64,000 nucleotides of DNA, from positions 113,051,519 through 113,115,518 of the forward strand of contig OW386286.2 of assembly GCA_936432065.2 (NCBI GenBank). Reading direction: 5' to 3'. Numbering within the stretch: position 1 is the first letter of the stretch; each line of letters starts with the position of its first letter. Both the position numbers and the translations under genes were made by a program. Shown here one piece after another: positions 11,795 to 23,402 of the stretch. The stretch is from Rutpela maculata. Its lineage: Eukaryota > Arthropoda > Insecta > Coleoptera > Cerambycidae. Under the pieces are notes generated by a model. That model had not been told where the DNA came from. It did not search any database and saw only the letters and a program-made list of their open reading frames with translations.

Positions 11795-13030
11795 TTATAA
11801 TTGCAAATTACACTTGCACTGGCTTTCCCACATTTGCAATTTTTGCAGTCACCTTTGCAGGAACATTTAATCAATTCCCTGCATTATCGGGAAACCTCTG
11901 GAATTGTCATCCACACTGGTACCCATGACTCTGAAACCTTATTCCAAGCAATATCCTGTGGAGAAGGAATCACTTGCTGGGTTAGTGCGCTGGTCGTCCA
12001 AAGCTTGATAAACTGCCTTTCGGATATGTTGAAGAAGCGCATCCTCACTTGGTGGAAGTTTGTTCATTGCTCGATTCTTCTGACAGAAAAGTTCCTTTCT
12101 TATCTGGTTGATACTGCCGAAAGGAGTGGTTTTATCATATAGAACAACAGTCAGTCTTACCAGCTGCTTGAAGTGTTCAGAGTCGGCTTTCAGCAGTTGG
12201 AATGGATGAGTGCCCGAATACACAAATGTATCAGTGACGTCTTGAAATGCTTGCCATGCTTCCCAAATGAACTTTCTACTCTTACCTTTGAAGGCGGAAG
12301 TTGTGTCTCAACCAAAGAATGAGTGAAACACAGGTAGTGCTTGTGATTTTGACTCCCACAGGCTTGCACAGATGACGTTGATGTGGTACAATCTGTAATA
12401 CGTGCCTATACCAAACGCCACCCAAATATTGGCTAAAGGTTGAGTCACTATTAGATCATAGAATGTGCCAGCAAGAATGACAATCACATCTGTGACTACA
12501 GTCGCACAAGGATACTCCTTGCTCCTTCCTGTAATGAACTACATGGACCACAAGCCTCGTGTCTGCCTCTTCATGATTGCAGTTTTCCATGGGTGTGCTC
12601 GCACCGATTTGTGCAACTGCTTTCCCTGTTGTGAGATATACATCTTTGCCTGGTGGCCAGGTGAATTCTACAACCTCTGAAGTCAAGAAGTTGAACAATT
12701 CCTTCTTGTTCATTGAATCACGGAGAAACCATCAAATTTCGTGGAAGTTTGGTGTTGCCAGATACTTTCCTTCGAATCCCCTCACCTCTTTTTTCCCGAG
12801 TAAACTCTTTTAATCTGTCTGGAATGTAGGTGTCCCAAACAACATCTAATCTTTGGGAATTCTCCAGCTGCTTATGGAGGTATAACTTATCAGCATAATG
12901 ATTGAAGGTGTCGACACTAGTAATGGGCAGCCAGTGAACGATAACGGCACCGTCCAGAAATTTGGAGTCACACGTTGAAGGGGCCTCTGATTAACCTGAC
13001 TGCTCAAGACATTGCAGTATAGAAATTCCG
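11795..13030 (-). pseudogene. Broken XPG-like nuclease TE protein, copy A
   Basis: Translated on the minus strand, this shows in order: DGAVIVHW and FNHYADK near 12890-12960; VVWDTYIPD, FTREKRGEG and RRKV near 12740-12840; NKKELFNFLTSEVVEF; NHEEADTRLVVH near 12559-12590; a TDVIVILAG segment after a frameshift; and, in 11939-12223, VRLTVVLYDK, RKELFCQKNRAMNKLPPS and ALLQHIRKAVYQA. After another shift comes a Cys-rich tail (CRELIKCSCK, then CKNCKCGKA). EAD...DTDV spacing is typical of PIN/FEN1/XPG nucleases. I recognise the whole as a multicopy invertebrate TE protein. It has several frameshifts and stops, so it is inactive. It is diverged from copies B and C, and no TIRs were found around it. 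Confidence 0.75.
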
Positions 13031-13530
13031 AGCAAATCACTTTTTCAAGCATCTTCCCCATTGAAATCAAACAACATCGGTTTTTCTCGGCTTTATGCAA
13101 GTATCTCCGATCGTATTGGTCGTATTGAAAAAAATAGTAAACAATATAGATTGTTGACAATACAGTTTCGAACAGATCAAGATATAAAAGACCTCTATTA
13201 AATGTGCACTTAACCTCAAAAAAAGACATAATTTTATGAGGTCGCAAAATTTTAAACACTAAGTTTTTTTAGCCGGTTAAACAAATATTTTGACTTGAAA
13301 TATTCTGCGATTATTACCATCTATAGAGAGCATATTGCATATCGATACATTATTATCATTATTACCACTATATTAAATTGTTTAGATAATCTATAGGTAT
13401 GTTGGATTTGTAGTTTTGTTGAGTTTAAGTCAATATTTAATGGAGATCTTGTATATCTAAATCAGTTCGAAATTTTATTGCGAACAGTCTTCATTTTTTA
13501 TTTTCGCAATATGACCGGAGATAATAGTAG
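13031..13530. other. Stretch without recognised gene
   Basis: The minus-strand frame covering 12846-13259 is partly an off-frame shadow of copy A. Its upstream part shows nothing recognisable. Confidence 0.4.
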
Positions 13531-14226
13531 AAAAAACCGCTGCCCAAGGAATCACTACTTCCACATCCAGATTTTTTATCTAAGTCACTCACAACGAAAA
13601 AATTTTGTATGTGGAAATAATTGTTTATGGAACTTTAATAATATAATATTTGAAATCCTCTACCCCAAAAACCCATAAAACGATACCCCACATCGATAGC
13701 GGAGTGGGGGCGGTGATAGGGGGTGGTAGTGGGGGTGGATGAAGTAAAAAACATTTTGAGGTTTCCGGTTCTTGTACACACCCTAAATCACAATTTTTTT
13801 TTCATCCCCTTTAATAATGGGGTGGGGGCGGTAATGGGGGTGGCTAATGCCAAAATTTTTTTTGAGACCTCAGCTTCTCTTGTATATACTAAATACCAAT
13901 TTTATGGACTCTTACCTGCTCGATTTACCTATTTACCCCAAATTTACCCCCCAACCCTTCGACGTAACAAGATGATATAATCTAGTTCTAGATCTCGTTA
14001 AAGTACATATGTGTACCAAATTTCAAGTCAATATCTCAAACGGTTCCAGAGTAAACGTGCGCACAAAAAAAGTTACAGACAGACCGACAGACACCGACAG
14101 ACAGAAAATTTTTTTTTCGCTCAAACTTAAAATCTCGACGTTTCGTGACATTCTAAGCCCATTTGAACAATACAAATTTTTAAAAAATTTTTTGTCGTTA
14201 CTATACTTTCACTAGATGTGGAAGTA
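13531..14226 (-). mobile_element. TTACTTCC family copy 2 (full length, inverted)
   Basis: Begins AACCGCTGCCCAAGG and ends with the GATGTGGAAGTAA terminus, with all interior blocks present (two G-rich tracts, ACCGTTT-type block, GACA tract). It is directly followed by copy 3 in the same orientation with no spacer. Two frames here (13478-13678 and 13723-13980) are repeat-derived chance frames. Confidence 0.8.
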
Positions 14227-14906
14227 AAAACCGCTGTCCAAGGAATCACTACTTCCACATCCAGATTCTCTATCCAAGTCACTCACAACGAAAAAACTTT
14301 GTATGTGAAAATAATTGTTTATGGAACTTTAATAATATAATATTTGAAATCTTCTACCCCAAAAACCCATAAAACGATACCCCACATCGGTAGTGGGGTG
14401 GGGGTGGTGATAGGGGGTGGTAGTGGGGGGGGTGGATGAAGTAAAAAAATATTTTGAGGTTTCTGGTTCTTGTACATACACTAAATCACATTTTTTTTAA
14501 TCCCCTTTAATAAGGGGGTGGGGGTGGCTAATGCCAAAATTTTTTTTAAGACCTTAGTTTCTCTTGTATATACTAAATACCAATTTCGTGGACTCTTACC
14601 TGCTTGATTTACCCATTAACCCCAAATTTACCCCAATTTACACCCCAACCCTTCGACGGAACAAGATGAAAATATAATCTAGTTCTAGATCTCGTTAAAG
14701 TACATATGTGTACCAAATTTCAAGTCAATATCTTAAACGGTTCCAGAGTAAACGTGCGCACAAAAAAAAGTTACAGACAGACAGAAATTTTTTTTCGCTC
14801 AAACTTAAAATCTCGACGTTTCATGACATTTTAAGCCTATTTGGACAATAAAAATTTTTAAAATTTTTTTTTGTCGTTACTATACTTCCACTGAACGTGG
14901 AAGTAA
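14227..14906 (-). mobile_element. TTACTTCC family copy 3 (head-to-tail with copy 2)
   Basis: The AACCGCTGTCC end directly abuts the GGAAGTAA end of copy 2. The interior is complete. The GACA tract is shorter than in copy 2, and the terminus reads GAACGTGGAAGTAA. The shared junction suggests insertion into the end of an existing copy, or tandem duplication followed by divergence. Confidence 0.8.
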
Positions 14907-15437
14907 AAACTAAAAAAAAAAAACGGTTTTACCATTCCAATTGCTTAAGCGAATATGTTCCCGAGCTCGCCCGAAGTAAAAAAACTCGCAGTCATACTTC
15001 TTTATATACAGTATGTGCTATTTAATACCGCAACACCCCATATTTTAGAACGCATTGGCCGATTTATTTTTTTTTTTGAGATATTGTGCTCGATGAGCTT
15101 TATTTGACTGTTTTAAAAAACTTGTAATTTTCATATTTTCAAGGCCTACTAAGTTCTCCTAAATAGGTCGAAATTTCGAAATCGACTATTAGGCAATTTC
15201 TTATTGGCAAATTAGATAGCGTATTCGATTCGCAGTTGTCTCAAATAGCTCTACACAAAATTTGAGCTCGATACCCTACATAGGGTGTTTGTTATTCAAT
15301 AGCCAAATTTAAAATTTCTCACATTTCGACTGGCCCTATATAAAATTCGGTTAGGTTTACCAAAAAGGCAAGGTAGTCATTCGACTTAAGGAACATCAGA
15401 TAGTAAGTAAATAAGGAAGAAAAAAGAAAGGTTATTT

Positions 15438-16099
15438 TTACTGCCACATCCAGTGGAAGTATAGTAACGACAAAAAAAATTTTATTGTTCAAATTGGCTT
15501 AGAATATCATGAAACGTCGAGATTTTAAATTTGAGCGAAAAAAATGTCTGTCTGTCGGTCTGTAACTTTTTTATGCGCACGTTTACTCTGGAACCGTTTA
15601 AGATATTGATTTGAAATTTGGTACACATATGTACTTTAATGAGATCTAGAACTAGATTATATTTTCATCTTGTTCTGTCGAAGGGTTGGGGGGTAAATTG
15701 GAGTAAATTTGGGGTAAATAGGTAAATCAAGCGGGTAAGAGTCCATAAAATTGGTATTTAGTATATACAAGAGAAGCCAAGGTCTCAAAAAAAAATTTGG
15801 CATTAGCCACCCCCACCCCCACCCCATTATTAAAGTGGATGAAAAAAAATTGTGATTTAGTATGTGTACAAGAACCAGAAACCTCAAAATATTTTTTTAC
15901 TTCATCCACCCCCACTACCAACCCCTACCACCACTACCGATGTGGGGTATCGTTTTATGGGTTTTTGGGGTAGAGGATTTGAAATTATATTATTAAAGTT
16001 CCATAAACAATTATTTCCACGTACAAATTTGTTTCGTTGTGAGTGACTTGGATAGAAAATCTAGACATGGAAGTAGTGATTCCTTAGGCAGCGGTTTTT
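15438..16099 (+). mobile_element. TTACTTCC family copy 4, nested in the foldback
   Basis: Starts TTACTGCCACATCCAGTGG and ends TTAGGCAGCGGTTTTTA. All interior blocks are present. It sits exactly between the two foldback arms on its left side and abuts a separate MITE on its right. Confidence 0.8.
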
Positions 16100-16329
16100 A
16101 AATAAATAGTGCTTCTATACATTATTCGGTTGCTCTCCCTAGGTGCCTTATTTTTTCAAACAAATGGATAGGACGGAATAGCTTTTCTTTTTTCTTCTTT
16201 ATTTAGTGACATTAACATCACACGAGGAAGGAAAAATAAAAGCTATTCCGGCTAATCCATTTTTTACATATTTTCATTAAGGCACCTACGTACAGCAACC
16301 GAATAATGTATAGAAGCACTATTTATTTA
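16100..16329. mobile_element. Small hairpin MITE of about 230 bp
   Basis: Inverted ends AAATAAATAGTGCTTCTATA and its complement continue as pairing through ATTCGGTTGCT and AGGTGCCTTA. Near the middle, GGAATAGCTTTT faces AAAAGCTATTCC. It lies between copy 4 and the right foldback arm, and has no coding. Confidence 0.75.
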
Positions 16330-16726
16330 AAGAATAACTTTTGGTTTTTCTTCCTCATTTAATATTTGATGTTCATTAAGTTGAAAGTCTACTTTACCTT
16401 TTTAGTAAACCTAACCGACTTTTATGCAGGGCCAGTCGAAAAGTGAGAAATTTTAAATTTGGCTATTGAATAATAAACACCCTATATGAGGTACCGAGCT
16501 AAAATTTTGTATAGAGGTATTTGAAACAACTGCGAATCGAATACGCTATCCAATTTGCCGATAAAAAATTGCCTAATAGTTGATTTTGAAATTTCGACCC
16601 ATTTAGAGGAGCTTAGTAGGCCTTGAAAACAGTCAAATAAAGCTCATCGAGCACTATATCTCAAAAAAAAAATTATAAATCGGCCGAGTTCCAAAATAAT
16701 TGCAGTATTAAATACCACACACTATA

Positions 16727-17797
16727 TGTAGGTATTTCAGATTCAGCAAAAAAATCCCCTCCCAGACACTGTACATATTTCTATTTTTAGCTTTATTTCT
16801 ACTCCACTATAAATACTTAAAATTACATGCAGGTACTCCGTTAGTAAACGAGCAGAAGAACGAAATTATAATATATCATTTTGAATAATTCTAATCGTAA
16901 GTAGGTGTATTATTTTCCTCGGTATTTGACACAACAGCGTTAGTAATTATTTTATTTTTCTCAGCGTGTATTGAAAATCCACATCATTTTGTCAGGTTTC
17001 CTACTATATTTTCGTCGTAAATTTCTTAGAAAGTCACTCTTATAACTTTTCGATAAGAGAGAAAATGTTATTTTTTGTTATCAGCGTGATATCTTATACG
17101 GATGTGGAAATAAATATCTCTCCCGAGCTTCTCAACGAGCCACTAACATTTCATTCCTTAATAATAGTACAATAACGGCTTTCATTTCCCGGAGATAACT
17201 TTTCCACACTTCTTATCTGGTCGATAAAAGATTCAAATATTCATAATAAACTGCATGGTTCCCTTTACTTTAAAGCTATATATTTAAATATGACAACACA
17301 AAGAAAAAACTCAACATATTAATTACAAAATACAAAGACGAAGGAAACATTCTCACAGATGGAAAGTCGAAAGGAAGGACTATTACGAAATGGCTCTCAA
17401 CAAAACATTCATATACCTACCTAAATGTTATATGACATCTTACAAAACATAAAAATATTCCTCATGCGATTTAAGAACACGAAGAGCAAATTCTTGATCT
17501 CCACTAATGAGATGTTCTACAGCGTTAGATTGTGGCTAGTTGTGTAGTAGGAGAGAGGCTAATGACCTGTACTTCATGTACAGTTATACGGCCTGTCTGC
17601 TTCAACTATACGACGATAATACTTTACCTAGTCAACAGTTAACCACCTATTTCTTGATATTTCAGATTATAACACACTAAACTATAAGAAGATATGTCTT
17701 AACTGTTGTGCTGTATAGTTGTGTACGTTTGCTTTTTATGTCTTTTCTAAACAAAGAATAATATCCTTTAAAGAAATGAATAACGTCATTATAAAGC
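16727..17797. other. AT-rich stretch without recognised gene
   Basis: I see no frame above 60 codons and no repeat boundaries. Confidence 0.5.
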
Positions 17798-17805
17798 ATA
17801 TACAG

Positions 17806-19001
17806 TAGACCAACCCAAAAAAAAAAAATCTTGTCATATTTTATGTCTCACCCTGTAAAAATGTTCCTTTTTATGTAAAAGAAAAAATGCTCTTTTGATT
17901 AAAAAAAAAATGAATTTTAAAATGTGCTACCACGCTTTAAAGTACGCTATTTCAATCATTTTGAGTTATCTACAAAAATTAGGCTGCGGGCTTCATCTAA
18001 TATACGTTTTTTAGTGCCAAAGTGGTTTTTCACTTTAAATATTTTATAAATAATTGAAAATTATCGAGTAAAATTTTTTTGTAAGAAACCCGATAAAAAA
18101 AATCTACTTTAAAATGCTAAAAAACGGACAAAAGGAAAATCTCAAATAAATCTGCTTCAGGCCATCATTATGTGTGTGGAAAAAATGTATGCATAAATCT
18201 TAAAGTTGTCAATGATTCTGCTGAATGTCAAATTGCGTTGACTTCTCGATTTAATAATGTTATTACAATAGATGAAGAACAAAAACAAGCTTTACTGTTA
18301 ACACAAAGTGCAGAAACAAAGAAATGTACAAAAACAAAAATAATATATAATAAATTAAAAAATTATTATTAATAATAATTATTTACAATGGTGAATAACT
18401 TAAACAAATTCGAGCCCATCCTTAAAAACCCGGGCCTCAAAAAACAATATTTTCTATATTTAATATAATTTTCCAAGAAAAAAAATATTATTTAAGTAAC
18501 TTCAATAGTTATTTACAATTTTAATGATATATTTTTGGTGCTTTTATTAGTAAAATTGTGAAATACACCCTGAACACTATAATTTTCTCACTCTAGTTTC
18601 TGATATGTTTTGGAACATATTAAAAAAGTATTTTCGGCAGGCCTAAAGCAGATTTATTTGAGATTTTCCTTTTATCCGTTTTTTAGCATTTTAAAGTAGA
18701 TTTTTTTTATCGGGTTTCTTACAAAAAAATTTTACTCGATAATTTTCAATTATTTATATAATATTTAAAGTGAAAAACCACTTTGGCACTAAAAAACGTA
18801 TATTAGATGAAGCCCGCAGCCTAATTTTTGTAGATAACTCAAAATGATTGAAATAGCGTAATTTAAAGCGTGGTAGCACATTTTAAAATTCATTTTTTTT
18901 TTAATCAAAAGAGCATTTTTTCTTTTACATAAAAAGGAACATTTTTACAGGGTGAGACATAAAATATGACAAGATTTTTTTTTTTTTTTTGGGTTGGTCT
19001 A
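17806..19001. mobile_element. 1.2-kb element with about 355-bp TIRs and perfect 8-bp TSD
   Basis: The ends are TAGACCAACCC and GGGTTGGTCTA. The flanking 8-mers ATATACAG (17798-17805 and 19002-19009) are identical. Arms 17806-18162 and 18641-19001 match nearly throughout, for example GGCTGCGGGCTTCATCTAAT and its complement. An 8-bp TSD with a TAG terminus fits a hAT-type element, though the very long arms are unusual. The 480-bp centre contains one short open frame. Confidence 0.8.
18121..18372 (+). pseudogene. Short open frame inside the long-TIR element
   Basis: The frame is open from 18121 to the stop at 18370-18372. The sequence from YVCGKNVCINLKV to the Lys-rich end has an acidic middle (TIDEEQKQ) and no domain I recognise. 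It lies in the single-copy centre between the TIRs, so it may be residue of the original transposase gene or captured sequence. It could also be chance in AT-rich DNA. There is no upstream ATG in a good context; one ATG at 18170 is out of frame. Confidence 0.25.
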
Positions 19002-19009
19002 ATATACAG

Positions 19010-19504
19010 TATTCAGATTAAATCAGTACAAAGTAGAGTTTCTGCATCGTGTACATAATAAAGCAGTTCTTTTTTAAAAAACTAGACAAGACAACTTTAA
19101 AATCGAGTGCGGACAACCATACTAACTGAATTTTCGCTTATAAGACTTGTAAATACATTAATGAGAAAACAACAGATGTTCCACCATTTTAAACTTTCGT
19201 TGACAACTTTCAAGTTAAAATTCAGCTTCGTAAATGCGTAATTTTCATCCTACTAATTTTCCAAGCCTCAATACAAGTTGTAAATTACTTGTAATTAATG
19301 TAATTTTAACTAAAGAAAACACTATGCTCTTTCCCGACTTATTGAACTTTCTGTATAATTATTGCAAATTCTACAAGATACTCTTCGCAGTTCTTTTGCA
19401 AATATAGTTAGTTTTAATTTTACAATAGGTACGAACTTAGTTGGTGAAACACTCTTCAGCATAAAATAAAGAAAAGAAAAGGAACTACATCCAACCTATA
19501 TACG
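19010..19504. other. Stretch without recognised gene
   Basis: AT-rich, with no motif-bearing frame. Confidence 0.45.
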
Positions 19505-19860
19505 TTTTGAACCCGGGACCCTTGGATTTTGAGTCATTATCATCTTCTTCTTCTTATTCACAACGTCTTGTCAGACCTTTTGTAATTCATGAAAATTATT
19601 CTAGTTAGCCTCTGCCTGCTGCATGGCACGCCTGGTGCCATCACGTCATCTGTCGCGGTTGCCTGTTAAAGCTCTTTCCCATTGGCTCCAAGGTGACATC
19701 AGCACAACGCTTTGGAGGGCGTTCCCTTCGCCTCTTGCTATCAGGATTTCCCTCATCTATCAACCGTTCTATACTGTCATCTCTTCAGTTGATATGCTAT
19801 GCGAAGAACCGTCTTCGTATCTGCTAAAGCTAGAGGACGCCGCACATTTGTTGTGAAGAT
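19505..19860 (-). pseudogene. 3' fragment of an endonuclease/RT-type LINE
   Basis: Minus-strand reading gives HINRRDDSIERLIDEG, then KRRRERPPKR and MGKSFNRQPRQMT. This matches the C-terminal GHI.RR-DN-ERL...RPP-RW segment I recall from insect LINE polyproteins downstream of the reverse transcriptase. It continues into the non-coding tail GACGTTGTGAATAAG plus an AAG repeat at 19545-19570. Related fragments with the same tail are at 31960-32400 and 57865-58200. It carries stops and is severely 5'-truncated. Confidence 0.65.
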
Positions 19861-22393
19861 CATTTTAATGTTAAGCAACTGTTAGAATTCACGTGGATGT
19901 TTTTTTTTTTTTCGTGTTTGAGTGTTTGAACGAGACTTAGCAAATTACATATTCATTAAAACCATGAAAACTAGAAAAATTATACTGAAATTGGAAGTAG
20001 GTCCTCATATATTTGAATGTCAAAATGTTAGATCGATCTCTCATAGTCGACTACTAGCCCTATGAATACTAAAGACCAGGATTACGGACGTTTATGGGAA
20101 TTCCGATGAAAACTGATCAGCAAAATGTGAAGACTCAAGACGCGCCACAGGTGGCGCTAGTAACACTACCACACTAGATGCGTTTTTTTGCTACAATTCT
20201 GTCACCGGAATATCAAATCTTGTCGTTTTTTTGCTCATCATTCTAATTTCAGTTTGCTACTTTTCATTCTGTCTCACAAGACAGAAGCATTGGTAGTAAG
20301 TTGAAGGGGGGTAATCCGTCTGTAAATGTAGTGGATATTAAGTTGACATTCATGATATGTATCTTTTTATGTTTGCTTATAGTAGAAAATCGTGTTCCTA
20401 CACATGAATGTCGATGCTATTATTCGTTATTTAATATAATCTAAGAATCCTAAGAAATTTGTCACCTCGTACCTAGCAATTTCGGTTTTGTCGTTTTATT
20501 GGTAAATATCATTCTGGTGATTCTAACGCTACCGGTCGTGGACCAAAAAAACGCACCTATTGAGTTCGCGGATATTGTCAATTGTCATATTTGCGGTTGT
20601 CGTTCGGTATTGTTTATATAATGTCTATAAATTTCTCTATATCAGTATATATATTCAGTAAGTGGAAAAAATGGGAAAAACATGTGCAATTGCAGGGTGT
20701 AAGAATGTTTAAAAAATTCTTCACAACGTTAGAAAGACGTCTATGTTTCAAGTAGCCAAAGTACCTAAGTGACTATTAAAATAATTTAGTAGTGTTTAAA
20801 AATTATCTACAAACTTCAAGTTCAACATTACAGTGTCAAGATTATTCTCTATTATTGCGAATTATATTTTTATTGTAAGATTTTTCCTCACAAGTGTTTT
20901 TCACTCGTGTTTTCAGTAAAGAAATATTTCGTTTCCAGTTGTTTCCTAAGCCCATTTTTCTTTGTCATTTTCTCTATTTTATTTTGTTCTAATATTCACG
21001 CAAAAATGTTACAGGCTTTATAATTTTTGAAAAACTTAATGAGGTTCTGGAGAAACATTATTATTGCAAAAACAGAAACGCTTGTGTTTATTATTTTAAA
21101 TAATGAATAACGCCATGCTAACGCTGCAATAACGCTGCCAACAATAAAATCATCTTTTATCACAAAGACTCTTTATAATAGTCACGAGTAACGATAATCA
21201 AATAACACGATTGCATATAAAATTCATATTTTTCCGCGTTCCAGTGTGATAATGAGAACTGCGCCACCTAACCTGCGGCTTCTTTCTTACAGTTTCACGG
21301 ACATGTTGAAAGCACGGGGTGCGTCATCCTGGTCTCTAGTATTCCTGACTAGCCCATTGAACAGTTTTTGGGCTAACCTTGCATTTTGTATGTTACAAGG
21401 TTTTTTGTGTATGGGGGGGGGGGGGGTTAAAATTGAGTTTTTGGAGTCAGTGGCCACGCCATTTGATCCGTTACGGTATGGTATATCCAAATTTCGTGTT
21501 TAGGTTTGAACCATTTAACGACGCCCAATTGAGCTGAAATTTTGCTTACACATGTAGTTCTAGAGACAATACAATAATATGGTACCAGAAACTGTGTTTT
21601 TTAGTTTTAACTCTGTAATTTTTAGTTTTTCTTTGATCGTGTATTCACTCAGATGTTGTACTCTAAAATATTCTAAGAAATGGCGAAGGATTCGGTTTTA
21701 AGTACGGACGCGTATAGCGAAAGATCCGGTGCTATTTTAAGTATGAATATAAAATAAAATAAAATGTGAAAAAACTTTTTGAAAACAAGCTTCGATCCTT
21801 TCGCAGCGCTGTAAAACCCTTTAGAGTTAAGCAAATTAAGAAAAGCATAAATGAAAATTATTCGTTATGAAGTCGTCTACAAAAACGTGATGTATTTTCT
21901 TGTTAAAATTGAAGAAAAAAATTTTAGCGCTTAACAGAAAATTTTGTGACAATTTCTACCTTCTAAGGGTTATAACTTGTTAATTATTCAATTTACGACG
22001 AAAAGTTTCTCTAGTAACTCAATTTTAAAGTTACACCCTACACAACGAAAACGAAAAAAAAACTCATCCTACACAAAAGTCAAGGTTAAATGTAACATTT
22101 CAATGTACCATACTTTAACCACAAAAACGAGGATGAGGTTTCTGAAAGTCAATATATTCGACGATGGAGCAAGTACCTACCCAAGAGAAATCGGTTGATG
22201 TTGGTACTCAGCTTTGCATGAATTTTTTGAATACCAAAAGTTGCCCGAAAATAAAAAAGAAATGTGACCGCTCGCAAGCCTGCTTGCAAACAGTGACAAT
22301 CAGGGGTACATCAGACACGACTTTTGTCGATGCTAAACTTCAGGTTAATTCTAGCATGTCAGAAATATTTGTACAAAAATGGAATTAGAAAGA
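19861..22393. other. Long stretch without recognised gene
   Basis: It contains frames at 21246-21503 and 21977-22388 that show no known domain, and a G12 homopolymer near 21416. The frame 22164-22388 has a modest Cys/Lys cluster (CPKIKKKCDRSQAC) whose relationship I cannot name. Confidence 0.4.
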
Positions 22394-22396
22394 TAA

Positions 22397-23234
22397 CACA
22401 GCCCCACAAAAAAAAAGTGGTCTGTCCGGCGAACCAGACCAATGTATCCGTATGTATTTGAACCCGCTGAAACCGAATTCGAAATCGGAATGGTCAGATT
22501 AGCTCGTTTTTTACCCCCCCAAAAATGGTCTGTCCGGCGGACCAAACCAGTATATTCTTATGTATTTGGACCTGCTGAAACCGAATCCGTAGTCAGAATT
22601 GTCAGATTGGCTCGTTTTTCACCCCCAACCCCAAAAAACACCCCCAAAACAAAAACAAAGTGGTCTGTCCGGCGGACTACACCAGTGTATCCTTATGTAT
22701 TTTGACCTGCTGAATCTGGATTCGAAGTCAGAATTGACGGATTGGCTCATTTTTCACCCCTAACCCCGAACCCTCCCCCCCCAAAAAAATGGTTTGTCCG
22801 CCGGACAGACTACTTTGTTTTTGTTTTGGGGGTGTTTTTTGGGGTTGGGGGTGAAAACGAGCCAATCTGACAATTCTGACATCGGATTCGGTTTCACCAG
22901 GTCCAAATACATAAGAATACACTGGTCTGGTCCGTCGGACAAATCATTTTTTTGGGGAGTGTGTTTTTCGGGGTTGGGGGGTGAAAAACGAGCCAATCTG
23001 TCAATTCTAACTTCGAATCCGGATTCAGCAGGTCAAAATACATAAAGATACACTGGTATAGTCCGCCGGACAGACTACTTTGTTTTTGTTTTGGGGGTGT
23101 TTTTTGGGGTTGGGGGTGAAAAACGAGCTAATCTGACAATTCTGACTTCGGATTCGGTTTCAGCGAATCCAAATACATACGAATACACTGGTCTGGTCCG
23201 CCGGACAGACAACTTTTTTTTTTGTAGGGCTGTG
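22397..23234. mobile_element. Foldback of three direct plus three inverted GC-rich units, TAA-flanked
   Basis: Three direct units begin TGGTCTGTCCGGCG-like at 22418, 22526 and 22661. The order then reverses around a centre near 22800, with inverted units whose GTCCGCCGGACAGAC ends lie near 22929, 23060 and 23200. The outer ends CACAGCCCCACAAAAAAA and TTTTTTTTGTAGGGCTGTG are inverted, and TAA flanks both sides (22394-22396 and 23235-23237). Each unit ends in a C-rich or G-rich tract. Several overlapping frames on both strands are by-products of the repeats. A TAA TSD would suit PIF/Harbinger, but the evidence is thin. Confidence 0.75.
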
Positions 23235-23335
23235 TAATGTTCAGAACTATTATTTGCGTCATCGAAAAAAAAACCCTAAATTATAGTGGAGTAAAAAACT
23301 AAGAGTCTAAATCACCTAAAAAGAAATTGTCACAT

Positions 23336-23402
23336 ACTCCTTGTAATATTTACAAGTTTCCAAATTGCTATAATTTGGAAACTTGTAACGATTGCAAGGA
23401 GT
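23336..23402. repeat. 67-nt hairpin
   Basis: ACTCCTTG pairs with CAAGGAGT, and ACAAGTTTCCAAATT pairs with AATTTGGAAACTTGT, across a 5-nt loop. An asymmetric internal loop of about 8 nt separates the two helices. The size and shape resemble an animal pre-miRNA or a minimal MITE. Confidence 0.7.

Larger units (their letters stand above)
15009..16724. mobile_element. Large foldback element, TA-flanked, interrupted at its centre
   Basis: The left arm (about 15009-15437) and right arm (about 16330-16724) are reverse complements over roughly 400 bp. They share AATACCGCAA-type termini, CTCATCGAGCAC, GAATCGAATACGC and GGCCAGTCGAAA words. TA dinucleotides flank both ends (15007-15008 and 16725-16726). 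With the central 890 bp removed, the arms meet at GGTTATT|AATAACT, so the original element was an almost loopless hairpin. Copy 4 of the TTACTTCC family and a small hairpin MITE fill the centre. There is no coding. Confidence 0.75.

Noticed and set aside
22442..23045. Several overlapping frames on both strands with shared peptides
   Set aside because: They are translations of the six mirrored units of the 22.4-kb foldback, not genes.
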